Of a stretch of 64,000 bases of DNA, positions 34,721 through 45,150 are shown piece after piece. The notes under the pieces are model-generated. The model had not been told where the DNA came from, did not search any database, and saw nothing but the letters and a program-made list of their open reading frames with translations. Origin of the DNA: Prorocentrum cordatum (taxonomy: Eukaryota; Sar; Dinophyceae; Prorocentrales; Prorocentraceae); contig CAUYUJ010003880.1 of assembly GCA_963575745.1 (NCBI GenBank), positions 250,001 to 314,000 on the forward strand, given 5' to 3'. The number at the start of each line of letters is the position of its first letter. The stretch's first letter is position 1. A program made the translations under genes and the position numbers.

Positions 34721-35075
34721 GGGAGTGGAGGAGTGAGGGGAAGGAGGGGGAGGATGAGGAGGACGGGGAGAAGGAGCAGGAGGGCGACGCGACGATGGAC
34801 GACGAAGGACGACGACATTGGAATTGGAGGAACCAGGTAGGCCCAGGGTGATTTTCCAAAAGCGGTATGGGTCCTTGACGTTTTCAGTGCGGTCCGCAGC
34901 TTTCTGGGCTGGCCGCGGCGCCCGATACATCTTCCCACGCCTTCGTCGAAAGAGGGTGAGGATGAATTCGGAGAACTTCTGCGTCGGGCGACGCCAAGTT
35001 TTCAACGCGTGGCCACAAAGATCCCGGCCCCTCCCCGGGCCCCTGGCGGAGTACGCACTGCACGCACCATCGCAC

Positions 35076-35795
35076 GCACGCACGCACGCAAGCACGCACG
35101 CAAGCACGCAGGCACACACACAATCACACACAGTCGCACACACTTTTACACATTCTACCACATTCGCACACATTCACACACATTCACACACAATCACACG
35201 CATCCACATGCATTCATACACACTTGCACGCATTCGCACACATTCACACACATTCACACACACGCACGCACACACATTCGCACTCTCTCGCACACCTTCA
35301 CACACATTCACACACACGCACACACACCATACACATACAGACACAGAACACGCATAACTCACCCACACAACACATACATACCATGTGCACATAACACACA
35401 CACCACACGCATGCACGCACGCACGCATGCACGCATGCACGCTGCACGCATGCACGCACGCACGCACGCACGCACGCATTCACGCACGCACGCATAAGCG
35501 CACGCACGCGCGCGCGCACGCACGCAGGCACGCACTCTCGCACGCGAGCACGCACGTACCCACGCACGCATGCACGCGCGCACGCGCACACCCACGCACG
35601 CCCACGCACTCACGCACGCGCGCGCACGCCCACACACGCACGCCCACGCACGCCCACGCACGCACGCACGCACTAACGCACGCGCGCACGGACGCACGCA
35701 CGCACGCACGCACGCGCGCGCGCACTCACGCACGCACTAACGCACGCGCGCACGGACTTACGCAAGCACGCACTCACGCACGCACACACATACAT
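35076..35795. repeat. (CA)n/(CGCA)n tract
   Basis: About 700 bp of CACACA and CGCACGCACGCA. Ala/Cys/Val or His/Thr frames here are repeat translations. Confidence 0.9.
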
Positions 35796-37039
35796 ACACA
35801 TTGTGCCGTAGTTTCGAGCGGTGTACGCTTTGCCGATCAACTCCCGCAGGGGATCTGTGCGGTTTTCGATTTCGCCATTGTTGGTTGCCGCGTCCCGCCG
35901 TGCTGCCTGGGTGCAGCTGTTCCTGGTGTCGCCCCTCTTCCTCTGCGTCTGTTGCGGGGTTTGGGACTCTCGGCCCCAAAAGGACAGGGGCCCTGAATGA
36001 ACTCCAGATGCCTCGTGGAAGGCCGCTTTTGAGTTGAATCGAGGCTCCCGTTCTCTTTGGGGTTTGTCCTTGCTTTGGGGCATTTTGGGCGTCTTGGGGG
36101 CCATCTTGTGGGGCTCCCGTGGCCCCACGGACTGAATGTGAGAGTGTCCACTTATGTTCGCCATCTCTCGCAGGACAGCCCGTCGATGTGGCTGGACGCC
36201 TCAGTTCCGCTGCGTGCACACCTACAGTAGTCGACTGGTCCTGTGCGGCGGTCCTCCCTTCAGAGTGGTCCCTAGGAGTTCCTTCTTTTGGGGCCTCTCC
36301 CAGCCCTCTTGAGGCCCTTTTATGGAACTTGGGCGCCTCCTGGGCATTCTTCGAGCCCCCTTGGGCCACCTCCAGGCCCTCTTGGGGTTTCCCTTCTTTG
36401 CGTAACCTTCCATTTTCAAATTGATGGGATGGATTGATTCAATCATTGGAGTCGTTGATTCGAATCCTGGATTCTGAAGCAATCGTGTACTACGACGTCT
36501 GAGTTTCGGCGCTCCTGCGCCCCCGCCGAGCTCTCAGAGGGCCGCCACCCCCCTGGGGCGAACACCGGCGCCTTGCCTTGCCTTGCCTTGCCCTGCCTTG
36601 GGGTGCCCCCCGGACCGTCTTGGGCAAATCTGGGGGGCTTCCCGTGCCGTCTCGGGTGCAGGGCCCCGAAACGGCAATTGTTCGGCGGTGAGGGGGGGAA
36701 TTTAGAAGGAGAAGGCATTCTCGGAAGTGGACGAGACTTCTCAGAAGCAGCGCGCCTTCTAAGAGGTTCGTATTGCGTCTTCGGGGAAGGCTTAGCAAAC
36801 TTGTCAGAGTGCTGGGGGAAGTCCGAGCCTTCTGAGAAGCCCCGCCCCTTCTCACTTCCCCCCGGGCGCGTCGGCAAATTGAAGCGAAACCTCTGACTTT
36901 GACATCTTGAGGCGGTTCCATGGAGACTCTTTTTTCGTGGAAAGGGCTTGGGCCCAGGGTTTTCTTTTAGAGGTTTACCCCCGGATCTGACGGCTGTAGG
37001 GCCGGCGATTTTTTTGCGGTAAATAACGAGGTCGCGCAG
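35796..37039. other. No gene recognised; includes CTTGGGGCC repeats
   Basis: Degenerate TTGGGG repeats occur at about 36040-36390, and a short GCCTTGCCTTGCCTTGCC repeat at about 36570-36600. No domain was recognised in the open frames. Confidence 0.5.
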
Positions 37040-37470
37040 GGCCGGCGAATTAAGATTTGAGGATTTCCCTAGCGAAGCGCTTGTTAGTCAGAATGTGTTG
37101 AGGATGTCTCGAGCGAAACGCTTGTTTTGTGTTATAGATTGTCCTCTCCCGAGGACCTGAATTCAGAGGATCTCTCAAGTGAAATGTTTGTTTTCACGTG
37201 CCCAGGTCTTGAGGATGTCTCGAGCGAGACGCTTGGTTTCACGCCTCCAGGTTGCCCAGACAGGTGTCTAGCATGAGGATTTGTTGAGGATGTCTCGAAC
37301 GAGAGGCTTGTTTTCACGTGTTCAGTTCGCCCAGGTGGATGTATAGCATGAGAATGTGTCGAGGAAGTCTCGATCGAGACGCTTGTTTTCACGAGTCCAG
37401 GTCGCCCAGGCGGATGCAGGAGGATGTGCTGAGAACGTCTTGAGCGAAACGCGTGTTTTCACGTGTCCAG
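37040..37470. repeat. 60-75 bp tandem repeat with GAGGATGTCTCGAGCGA core
   Basis: Six or seven irregular units carry GAGGATGTCTCGAGCGAGAC then GCTTGTTTTCAC, some with CAGGTCGCCCAGGCGGATG. The core is shared with the 155-bp repeat at 11925-12445. Confidence 0.8.
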
Positions 37471-37479
37471 GTCGCCCAG

Positions 37480-38275
37480 GCACAGCACAGCCTTCGGCAC
37501 GGTACATCAAGATCGATACACTGAACATTGCAGCCTGGCATGTTGCCTGGCACGTTCCGCGGAGCGCCCCGTGGCGAGTCCACTTGGCACGTCGCGCGGT
37601 GCACGTCCATTGGCGCGTTCCGTAGTGCGTCCCCTTGGCACGTCCCGCGGTGCGTGCCCATGGCACGTCCCTTGGCACGTCGCCTGGCGCGTCCCTTGGG
37701 ACGTTCCGCGGCGCGTCCTCCTGGCATGTCACGTCTGTCGATTAGCTCTGGGGCAGCTACCATCTGCTCAGGCAACTCGAGCTTAAGATCCAGATCAGTT
37801 CGGTCAGGACTCGGTGGCAACGAGGACTCGATCCACAACGCTATATATAGAGCACAATCGCGGCATGGCACATCGCAGTTCAGCACGGCCCAGCACAGCA
37901 CAGCCTTCGGCACGGTACATCAAGATCGATACACTGAACATTGCACCTTGGCACGCTCCTTGGCGCGTTCCGTGGCGAGTCCACCTGGCACGTCGCGCGG
38001 CGCATCACCTGGCACGTTCCGCGGCACGTCCATTGGCACGTTCCGTAGCGCGTCCCCTTCGCACGTCCCGCGGTGCGTGCCCATGGCAAGTTCCTTGGCA
38101 TGTCGCCTGGCGCGTCCCTTGGGACGTTCCGCGGCGCGTCCTCCTGGCATGTCACGTCTGTCGATTAGCTCTGGGGCAGCTACCATCTGCTCAGGCAACT
38201 CGAGCTTGAGATCCAGACCAGTTCGGTCAGGACCCGGTGGCAACGAGGACTCGATCCACAACGCTATATAGATAT
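37480..38275. repeat. Tandem duplication of about 400 bp
   Basis: Two blocks (about 37485-37850 and 37895-38275) both start with ACAGCCTTCGGCACGGTACA then CAAGATCGATACACTGAAC. Both contain degenerate GGCACGTCCCTTGGC units and end in ACGAGGACTCGATCCACAAC with GCTATATA. The joining segment at 37850-37945 recurs at 52300-52420. Confidence 0.85.
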
Positions 38276-38369
38276 ATGTATATATTTATCAGAATGAGCT
38301 ACAACGAAGCTTTTTGCATGCGTTGTAGGGTGGGGGGTAGTCCTTGGGATGTGGGGGTGGGAAGCCGCC

Positions 38370-38530
38370 ATGAAAGGAATCCCTTTTGTATTCACTACAA
38401 AAAGAATTCCTTTGTATTCCGCTACAAAGGGGATCCTTTTGTATTCCGCCACAAAAGGAATTCTTTTGTATTCCACTGCAAAAGGAATCCTTTTGTATTC
38501 CGCCACTACAGAAATCCTTTTGTAATCCGC
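38370..38530. repeat. About 30-bp minisatellite, plus orientation
   Basis: About five units of CCTTTTGTATTCCGCCACAA with AAAGGAAT. The same unit occurs in opposite orientation at 41010-41362. Confidence 0.85.
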
Positions 38531-38537
38531 CACAACA

Positions 38538-38927
38538 GAAATTCAATTTAAATTTATAAAGTAATTAAGTTTACATATGTTTTCACAGCGTTTTCGCAGT
38601 TTTTTTAATAAAACTATTTTTTTCATTGTCAGGCACGGCGTTTGTGCATTTTTTAATTAAGAGTATTGTTTTTCATTGCCAGTCACAGCGATCACAACAT
38701 TTTTAATGATTTTTCAATTATGGGTATCGATTTTTACCAATAGTAGGAAAATCATTATAACTGCTGTGATCGCTGTGCCTGGCAATGGAAAAACAATATG
38801 TTTAATACAAATTGCTGAAACGCTGTGCCTGGCAATGAAAAAGCAATACTTTGTTATTAATAATTGCTAGAACGCTGAGAAATAACATGTTTTTTTTCAT
38901 TATCTTATAAATTTAAAATTGAATTCT
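38538..38927. mobile_element. AT-rich MITE-like inverted-repeat element
   Basis: Arms of about 30 bp at each end are inverse: the left reads ATTCAATTTAAATTTATAAA, the right TTATAAATTTAAAATTGAAT. Internal blocks are also inverse (TTTTTCATTGCCAGTCACAG against CTGTGCCTGGCAATGGAAAA, each roughly twice), so most of the 390 bp can fold on itself. It is strongly AT-rich in a GC-rich neighbourhood and has no coding capacity. Confidence 0.8.
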
Positions 38928-38930
38928 TTT

Positions 38931-39957
38931 ATGGGGCTCCTCCCTCCGACCCCCGGACGACAGCTTCTGGAGTTCCTCGCAGACGAGGCCGACCAATGCG
39001 AGGAACGGTGGGCCGGCCTCTTCGACGCTGGCGCACACGCCAGCGACGGCGGTCACAGACGGAATGGCCGGAAACAGCGCATGGGCAGCGGCATCGTCCC
39101 TCTCGACGAGGACGAGGACGACGAGCACCCGGCTGCTGCCCCCCGCGGCCGCGCCCACCTCCAGAGGGCCATCCTGGCCCGCCTCGACACGCAGGCTCGC
39201 CTGGAGCTTCGCGAGCGCCACGCGCAGGCCGGCAACCACCCAGCGCTGCGCCGCTTGGAGGACCTCGGCCACCCCGACACCAACCACGAGTGGCTTTGGG
39301 TTCTGAGCCGACACAAGGGGCCCCTCCTCGACCAGCAGGACTTCGTGGAAGGGCTCCGCCTGCGCCTCGGCGCCGCCGGCCCCAGCGAGCCCACGCCCTG
39401 CAACCTCTGCGGCGCTGAGCTGCTCGACTCCGCGGGCTCGCGCGCCCTCTGCTGCAGCAGAGCCGAGGCTACGAAGGGCCACCACGCGTTGGCACGGCAG
39501 GTATACGAGGCCGCCAGGAGTTGCGACCCCGCCACCGACCTCGAGGCGCAGAACCTCATCCCAGGCACCCGCCTGCGGCCCGCGGACGTACTCACGGGGG
39601 CGCTGGGGCACGGGCTCACGGCGCTCGACATCGGGATCGCCTCCCCCGACGCGTGCAACGCCGGCCCCGACTGCGTCTCCAGCATGTACGAGCGCAAGAC
39701 GGCGTACTACGCCGCTTACAGCGATGTTCTGGACCGCCAGAACATCCTGTACCAACCCTTAGTCTGGTCAGCCTACGGGCGGCCCCACCCCCGGACGACA
39801 TCCATCCTCCGCACGCTCGCGACCCGCCTTGCCCGGCGGAGGGGATGCTCGACGGGGCGTGGCGGTACCGCCGCCTGGCCAGCGCGGCTGGCGTGGCGCT
39901 GTGCCGGCGGGCGGCCGCCCACGTCAGGGCCTGCTGGCCTGGCGGGGGTGACGACTA
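38931..39957 (+). pseudogene. Retroelement C-terminal protein: zinc knuckle plus PD-(D/E)XK-like domain
   Basis: The frame begins at ATG 38931, a few bases after the MITE arm. After an acidic linker (DEDEDDEHP) come LLDQQDFVEGLRLRLG, a knuckle CNLCGAELLDSAGSRALCC followed by KGHHALARQVY, and a nuclease-like core: RPADVLTGALGHGLTALDIG (RPAD and LDIG at the acidic positions) and YERKTAYYAAY (Lys). The pattern resembles the restriction-like nuclease end of some retroelement proteins. Near 39840 (GGAGGGGATG) the frame shifts by one base; the expected end (WRYRRLASAAGVALCRRAAA ... GGGDD) is in the other frame and stops at 39955-39957. The RT part is not present upstream. Nuclease assignment is inference. 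Confidence 0.6.
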
Positions 39958-41005
39958 AGGCGCCGGCCGCCGGCCTGCCCGCCCCCGCGGGCGCGGGCCC
40001 CCCCTTCCCACCGCCCCCGTCCGCCCCCACCCGAGCACGCGTGCCTAACCCGCGGGGTCAGGTGGCTCACACCCCGCGGCCGTGCTCCCCCCGGTGCCCC
40101 CTCCTTGCCTGCCTGCTTGCTGCCCCTCCTCCCTCCCCCTCCTCCTTCCTCCTCCTCCTCCTCCTCCCTGTCCCCCCTCTTCTCCTGGGCCCGGAGGCCG
40201 CGTGCTGGCGCGAAGCTGCCGGTGCAGTCTTTTCTCCTCCGGAGGCCGCGCGCTGGCGCGAAGTGTCCTGCCGCGCGCCCCAGCAGGCACTGCCGTTGCC
40301 GTCCCTTCTCCTCCTCCCTCCACCTCCCCCCCTGTGCGCCGGGTCCTTTGCACGGATATCCGTCGGTACAAATGTGCACCGTTTTTCTTTTCAGGCCGTC
40401 GCGTGTCTGCGCGCCGGGGAGACGGGCCGCGCACCTGCGTCTGTCCAGTTTCTTTTGCTTTCTCCCCCCTCCTCCTCCTCCTCGTCCTCCTCCTCCTTTC
40501 CCCCCTCCTCCTCTGTTCCCTCCCGCGTGCCTGGTCCGAGGCATCGAAGCACGCAGCGTGCCGCGCGCCGCGTGGGTGGGCCGCGGCTACTGGCGCGCGG
40601 CTTTTTCCTCCGTGCCCTGTGGCTGTTCTGCGGCCTCCGGGCTCTCTTGAGCCGACGTCCCCCTCTCGTCGTTCCTCTTCGTGTCCCTCGTCTTTCTCGC
40701 CTTTCCTGGCCTCGTGGCCGGTCCGCTTGTCGTCCTCGTCGTCGTCGTCTCGTTTTCCTCCCCCCCACGTTCTCGCCGACTTGCCTTGGTTGTGCCGGCC
40801 TCGGTGCAACGCTGTAGCATCGAGGGGCCCCCTTCCCATCAGTTGGGAAGCTGGCGATTTCTTGCTTCAAGTGCGCATGGCCCACGCAGCTCTTGCTGGC
40901 ACCCGGCACCGTGCTTCTCACCCGCAGGCCAGGGAACGTACCCCAGGAGAGGTCCAGGCAGTAGCGGTATCGGTACTTTTGGGTTTCCCCATCTTTGCGC
41001 ATGTC
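39958..41005. other. Pyrimidine-rich sequence, no gene recognised
   Basis: TCC-rich tracts at about 40130-40170 and 40465-40510 are embedded in mixed GC-rich sequence. GGCCGCGTGCTGGCGCGAAG and GGCCGCGCGCTGGCGCGAAG form a short direct repeat (40196, 40243). Long Ser/Pro/Arg frames are compositional. Confidence 0.5.
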
Positions 41006-41009
41006 GGCG

Positions 41010-41362
41010 CGCCGGTGGAATACAAAAAGATTCTCTTTGTGGCGAAATACCAAAGGATTCCTTCTGTGGCGGAACACAAAAGGATTATCTGGATTCCCCT
41101 GTGGCGGAATACGAAAGGATTCCCTTGTGGCGGAATACAGAAGAATTAATACTGTGGCCTAATATGGAACGATTTTTGTGGTAGAATACAAAAAGAAATC
41201 CTTGTGACAGAATAGAGAAAGACTCCTTGTGTAGCAGAACTCAAAGAGATTTTCTTCGTGCCGGAATACAAGAATATTTTTTTTGTGCCGGCTTGCAAAG
41301 GCATCCTCTTTTTTTGTGCCACAGAATTCCTTTTGTGTCGGAATACAGACATGGCGGTTTCC
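41010..41362. repeat. About 30-bp minisatellite, minus orientation
   Basis: About ten diverged units of GTGGCGGAATACAAAAGGATT, the reverse complement of the unit at 38370-38530. Confidence 0.8.
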
Positions 41363-41404
41363 TTAGAAACGAAAAATAAGTAATCTGCTTGCGGCCGCAT
41401 TATC

Positions 41405-41635
41405 TTATAAGCACCACAGTGCCTGCATTAACCGCAGATCCTATGAGCACCGCGGAGAATGCGGAGGAGAGCGCAAAGCGTGGAAATGTTTATGATCAAA
41501 TTGAAATGGTATGCGCTTTTCCTCGTGGTTTTCTGAGTCAAACGCTCTTTCTGCAGAAACAGGCTAAGCGCGTGGTAGCTAGCAGCTACCTTGGGAATGC
41601 TAGCGAGCAGCCAGCTTAGTACGAGAACGAGGACG
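41405..41635. repeat. 3' gene cassette, copy 1 (downstream of gene A)
   Basis: The segment has GCACCACAGTGCCTG, CCTATGAGCACCGCGGAGA, GGAGGAGAGCGCAAAGCG, ATGATCAAA, TTTTCCTCG and GGTAGCTAGCAGCTACC, then ATGCTAGCGAGCAGCCAGCT. The same blocks in the same order form 42737-43005. Confidence 0.8.
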
Positions 41636-41685
41636 CAAGGGGGCCCCAGGCACCGAGCCCGCAGACTTTCCCAGGCTCTATGCGT

Positions 41686-42468
41686 CTACGACAAGTCGAT
41701 GTCACTAATGCCTTCCTCCTTTGCGAGGTGAATCTCGTAGGCCAGCTCGAAGGATTGACCGCCGAGCTCGATTGCGTATTCCTGGCCTTGTTGGAGTGTC
41801 TGTAGAATGCGACACATAGTTTTGCCGACGTCGAGCTTCGCGCTTTTGTAAGTCAGCAGATCCCTGCAACGCTCTGGAACGAACATTGCCACAAATACCC
41901 GAGGGTGCTTACCGCCTCCGGTCAGGTGATGCTCTGAACCCGACACGATGGGTTGGTATTGTCGGAAGTAACCTTCCAACACTGTAAGCTGACGAGGCTC
42001 CCGCGTATCTGGCTCGGTACCATGCTTCTTGTTGAACAATGGATGCCAGAATTCAACTTTGTAGTTCTCGTTGAAGCACATCCGTATCACTGCTGCTCCT
42101 GCAAGCCAACCCATACTCTCGAAAACTATTATTCTGAACTCCTGCGAAAATTACATTTGCTATGTAAAACTATCTTGATCTTTTGGTGCCCAATGGGGCG
42201 AACCCCAGAAATCCATTCCGATTGGCACACCGATCTTATAGAACGATGTGTATGTTTACGATGCAAACCCACTGATCTTGTCGCGCGGCCCCGAAGCGCC
42301 ACCGTCGGTTAATACCTTCACATGGTGACTCGTCTGCTGATGCAGAAGCACTGCTGCGTTATTATTCGGATCAGGGGCGCCTTGCTGCTCTAGATATGTG
42401 AGAATCAATCTGCTGTGCGGAAAGCGAGCGTCGCTTGTGCTCTCACTACCACATGATACGTTAGCCAT
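41686..42468 (-). CDS. Gene A, unknown protein, probably two exons
   Basis: I do not recognise the family. Exon 1 runs from ATG 42468 (MANVSCGSESTSDARFPHSR start) to 42260. An intron is inferred at 42259-42134 on the minus strand, with donor GTAAAC and acceptor TTCAG. This removes an in-frame TAA and joins two phase-2 ends, giving GFAS/IIVFESMGWLAGAAV across the junction. Exon 2 ends at TAG 41686, for about 218 residues. The protein has no obvious transmembrane segment or catalytic motif; the C-terminus is acidic (GISDIDLS). It is flanked by the 5' cassette (shared with gene D) and the 3' cassette (shared with gene B). A degenerate SL-like segment lies about 50 bases upstream of the ATG. No frame break was seen other than the inferred intron. 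Confidence 0.5.
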
Positions 42469-42548
42469 GAGCTAATTTGTTATCAACCAGCAGTTGACTA
42501 GTTATGTCGGCTTCTAGGTTTGAGCCACTTATGGCAAGCAGAAGAAGA
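42462..42548 (-). promoter_or_regulatory. 5' gene cassette of gene A with SL-like relic
   Basis: On the minus strand this reads GCCATAAGTGGCTCAAACCT (42517-42536), then AACTGCTGGTTGAT, AGCT and ATGGCTAACGT. The gene D leader at 49085-49162 has the same order. TGGCTCAA within CCATAAGTGGCTCAA matches the SL end with a short insertion. It is a shared 5' UTR; promoter function is not shown. Confidence 0.5.
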
Positions 42549-42736
42549 AGAAGGGGAAGAGGACCATGATGATAATGATAACGGGATTGGAAATGTGATA
42601 ATGATCCCGTCGTCGTCGTCGTCTTCGCCGCCGCCCTCGTCGTCGTCGCCGCCGTCGTCGTTGTCGTCGTTGTCATCGTCGTCGTCGTCTCTCCCTCTTC
42701 TTCCCCTTCTTACTACTACAACTATTACTACTACTA
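42549..42736. repeat. GTC microsatellite flanked by inverse purine/pyrimidine arms
   Basis: AGAAGAAGAAGGGGAAGAGG at the left is answered by CTCCCTCTTCTTCCCCTTCT at the right, around CGTCGTCGTC sequence. The segment separates the gene A leader from the 3' cassette of gene B. Confidence 0.65.
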
Positions 42737-43005
42737 AGAGCACCACAGATCCTATGAGCACCACAGAGCCCACGAGCAATGCTGCATTATATTTTAACTC
42801 CGCAATACCTGCACCCACCACATGTCCTATGAGCACCGCGGAGACGGCGGAGGAGGGCGCAAAGCGCGGACATCTTCATGATCAAAAGGAAATATGGTGT
42901 TGTTTTCCTCGCGTTGGTTCTGCAGAGAAGCTGAGTACGCGGTGGCTAGCAGCTACCATAGAGATGCTAGCGAGCAGCCAGCTTAGGGCGAGAACGAGGA
43001 GGAGA
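42737..43005. repeat. 3' gene cassette, copy 2 (downstream of gene B)
   Basis: It matches 41405-41635 block by block (CCTATGAGCACCGCGGAGA, GGCTAGCAGCTACCAT, ATGCTAGCGAGCAGCCAGCT), with an extra GAGCACCACAGAGCC duplication at its start. Confidence 0.8.
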
Positions 43006-43048
43006 GGGGGGAGAGACAACACTTAATGGCGAGCAGCCATCTTGAAAC

Positions 43049-43597
43049 TCATAGTCGCTCCCCATCCTGAGTGGGGAGAACAACCAAAGTGCTTTGAGGT
43101 GCTTCAGAAACAGCAGTAGTATTGTCCAGCATTGAATTTACCACGCATTGCGCCTCATCAAGAAGAATTCCATTCGCCGCCCACTCCCCCTTCCACCTCT
43201 GAGCGTGCCACAGCTCTTCAACCAAACTTGAATCTGTCAGGGCTGCACGTTTCATATAGCAACGTCTGTTTTTGTAAGTTGGAATATATATGCGGCCGAA
43301 AAGACCATTCGATCCAAGAATAGCACAACTCTTGAACTCATTCCTGAATAGCTCAGAAGGTGCCCCACCAATCCGAGCAGTTGACCGGCCGTGAACAGTA
43401 AAAGCTCGCATTACCGAGTTTATGTTATCCACGCGGCCAAGGCGAGCATCTGCGCATTTGCACGTAGGCCAATTATGCAGAGATGTTTCACTGTTGACGC
43501 AATGCAGGTTGATATCTTCTGCAGTATTGCAATTCAATTTGTTTTTCGCTGCGGCGTCAAGCAATCCGTCATCTACTGCGCGTGCCAAATAACTCAT
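43049..43597 (-). CDS. Gene B, 3' part, unknown protein
   Basis: An open frame of about 182 codons with normal-looking composition, unlike the repeat frames around it. It contains LHNWPTCKCADARLGRVDNI, GRIYIPTYKNRRCYMKRAAL and VVLPTQDGERL at the end. I do not recognise the family. The frame is open at its 5' side without a convincing start (first codon near 43597). Two further minus-strand frames upstream (43687-44138) are probably the same gene. The 3' cassette begins about 45 bases after the stop. Confidence 0.45.
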   Translation of the reverse strand: MSYLARAVDDGLLDAAAKNKLNCNTAEDINLHCVNSETSLHNWPTCKCADARLGRVDNINSVMRAFTVHGRSTARIGGAPSELFRNEFKSCAILGSNGLFGRIYIPTYKNRRCYMKRAALTDSSLVEELWHAQRWKGEWAANGILLDEAQCVVNSMLDNTTAVSEAPQSTLVVLPTQDGERL

Positions 43598-43686
43598 GGC
43601 ATTTGACGTTTGAAGAAAATTATTGTCAATTGGAAGCCGAACAGATATGTGTCCATCCCTTCTCTTTGCTCGCGCGCACTACATTG

Positions 43687-44138
43687 TTATTGAAATTGCT
43701 TTCCAATGCGGTCTCCGGCAAAAATCCAAATGTCTTTAATATCATAACTGTGCGGGTCGATAAACTTGGTCGGTTGAGGAGGCGGGATTATCGATTTGGG
43801 ATAATTCCTGACGCTGAGATCATCGTCATCTTGCGAACTATCCGCCCAACTACGCTCCTTTCTGCTGAGTGCCAGACTTTTCGGTTGCGCCCCTGGCGTT
43901 GGTTTCAACTCATCGGCATGATCGGTTGGGGGTGAATCTTTCGACTTTGCACTGGTTTCTCAAAATGCAACATTAGCCCGTCGTCGCCAGCGTCGTCCGA
44001 AGACGAAGAGGACGATGAGCCATCTTGGATATCCGCCCTCTGGCCGCCGACGGGGCCGACCAAAGATCGTCCATATGCTGTTTGACAATATGGGCCATAT
44101 CCGTTCTTGTAGAAATACCCTGGAAGCGGCGTATACAC
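43687..44138 (-). CDS. Gene B, 5' part, in two frames
   Basis: From 44138 the frame reads MYTPLPGYFYKNGYGPYCQT, an acidic-serine stretch (SSSSSSSDDAGDDG) and HFEKPVQSRKIHP, then stops at 43905. The adjacent frame takes over near 43920 (ELKPTPGAQPKSLALSRKER ... IIPPPQPTKFIDPHSYDIKD) and stops at 43687. The change is a 1-nt shift or a short intron. Function unknown. Confidence 0.4.
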
Positions 44139-44565
44139 AACAGACTGTTGATTGAATGAAGAAGAAGAGCCACCATGTGCAGGTGTAAACGCACTGCTTC
44201 AAGCATGCACATACTGAGGGAACTCTTTTTTCACAATTTCACCACGCCGCCGCCTTCCTTCTTAGCCTCATGCACCTCTTTGCTGATTTTCAATCAACCC
44301 ATGTGCTGATTTCAAATATTTCCACAACTTGTCGCCGAAAACACCCCACTTTCGGCACCTGGTGATGCATGTGGGCCAGGGGCCCGCACTGCGGATTATA
44401 CGATACAGTCCGTCCAGTTGTCGGAATGCGGATCTATCGAACGGCGAAAACCTTGAGCCGCAGGTTCTACTGATCAGTTGGAGTCGCGGCAACAATGCAA
44501 GAACAGAGGCTGATCCACGACCCAGGCGCGGCGCAGGAAGGAGGGCAGGAGAAAGAGAAGAAGGA
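44139..44565. other. No recognisable gene
   Basis: Region upstream (minus strand) of gene B. CAGAGGCTGATCCACGACCC then AGGCGCGGCGCAGG (44506-44540) resembles GCAGAGGCTGACCCGCGACC then CAGGCGCAGCC at 49702, so part is a dispersed repeat. Confidence 0.5.
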
Positions 44566-44566
44566 G

Positions 44567-44648
<82 letters not shown>

Positions 44649-44652
44649 GGAG

Positions 44653-44711
<59 letters not shown>

Positions 44712-44755
44712 GAGAGAACGAGAGACGAGAGAGAGGGAACGAGAGGGGAAAGAGG

Positions 44756-44799
<44 letters not shown>

Positions 44800-44832
44800 T
44801 AAGGAGAGACGAGGGGAAGGGAGAGAGAGGGA
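44566..44832. repeat. (GA)n microsatellite
   Basis: About 265 bp of GAGAGA with few interruptions. Confidence 0.9.
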
Positions 44833-45150
44833 TCCGTTGGAGTTGTGGCAATAATACATGTATTTTATGAACATAATAGTAACCAGTACAATAGTGATAC
44901 TGTGTGTAGCGTAGGGGCGTATATGAATGATGACATGGATTATGGTGAATGATATTTTTTGGGGACACAACTTGAGCAGTGAAAATGTCGTAAGTTGCGC
45001 CTCAGCCATTATGAGGACGATCAGCCTTCTTGCGCGTGCAGCGCCTGATGTGAAAGCGAACAGCTTTCTTGTGAGGACAAGCAGTCCTCTTAAAGAAAGG
45101 GCCTAATTGTTGGTGTGTTTTCAGCTCGTTTCCAGTGAACGAGAAAAGCT

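Noticed and set aside
35076-35795. CRISPR-like regularity in the CGCACGCA region
   Set aside because: Simple tetranucleotide repeat without repeat-spacer structure, in a eukaryotic genome.
36430-36480. tRNA-like T-loop (GATTCGAATCCTGG)
   Set aside because: No acceptor stem, D arm or anticodon arm can be formed around it.
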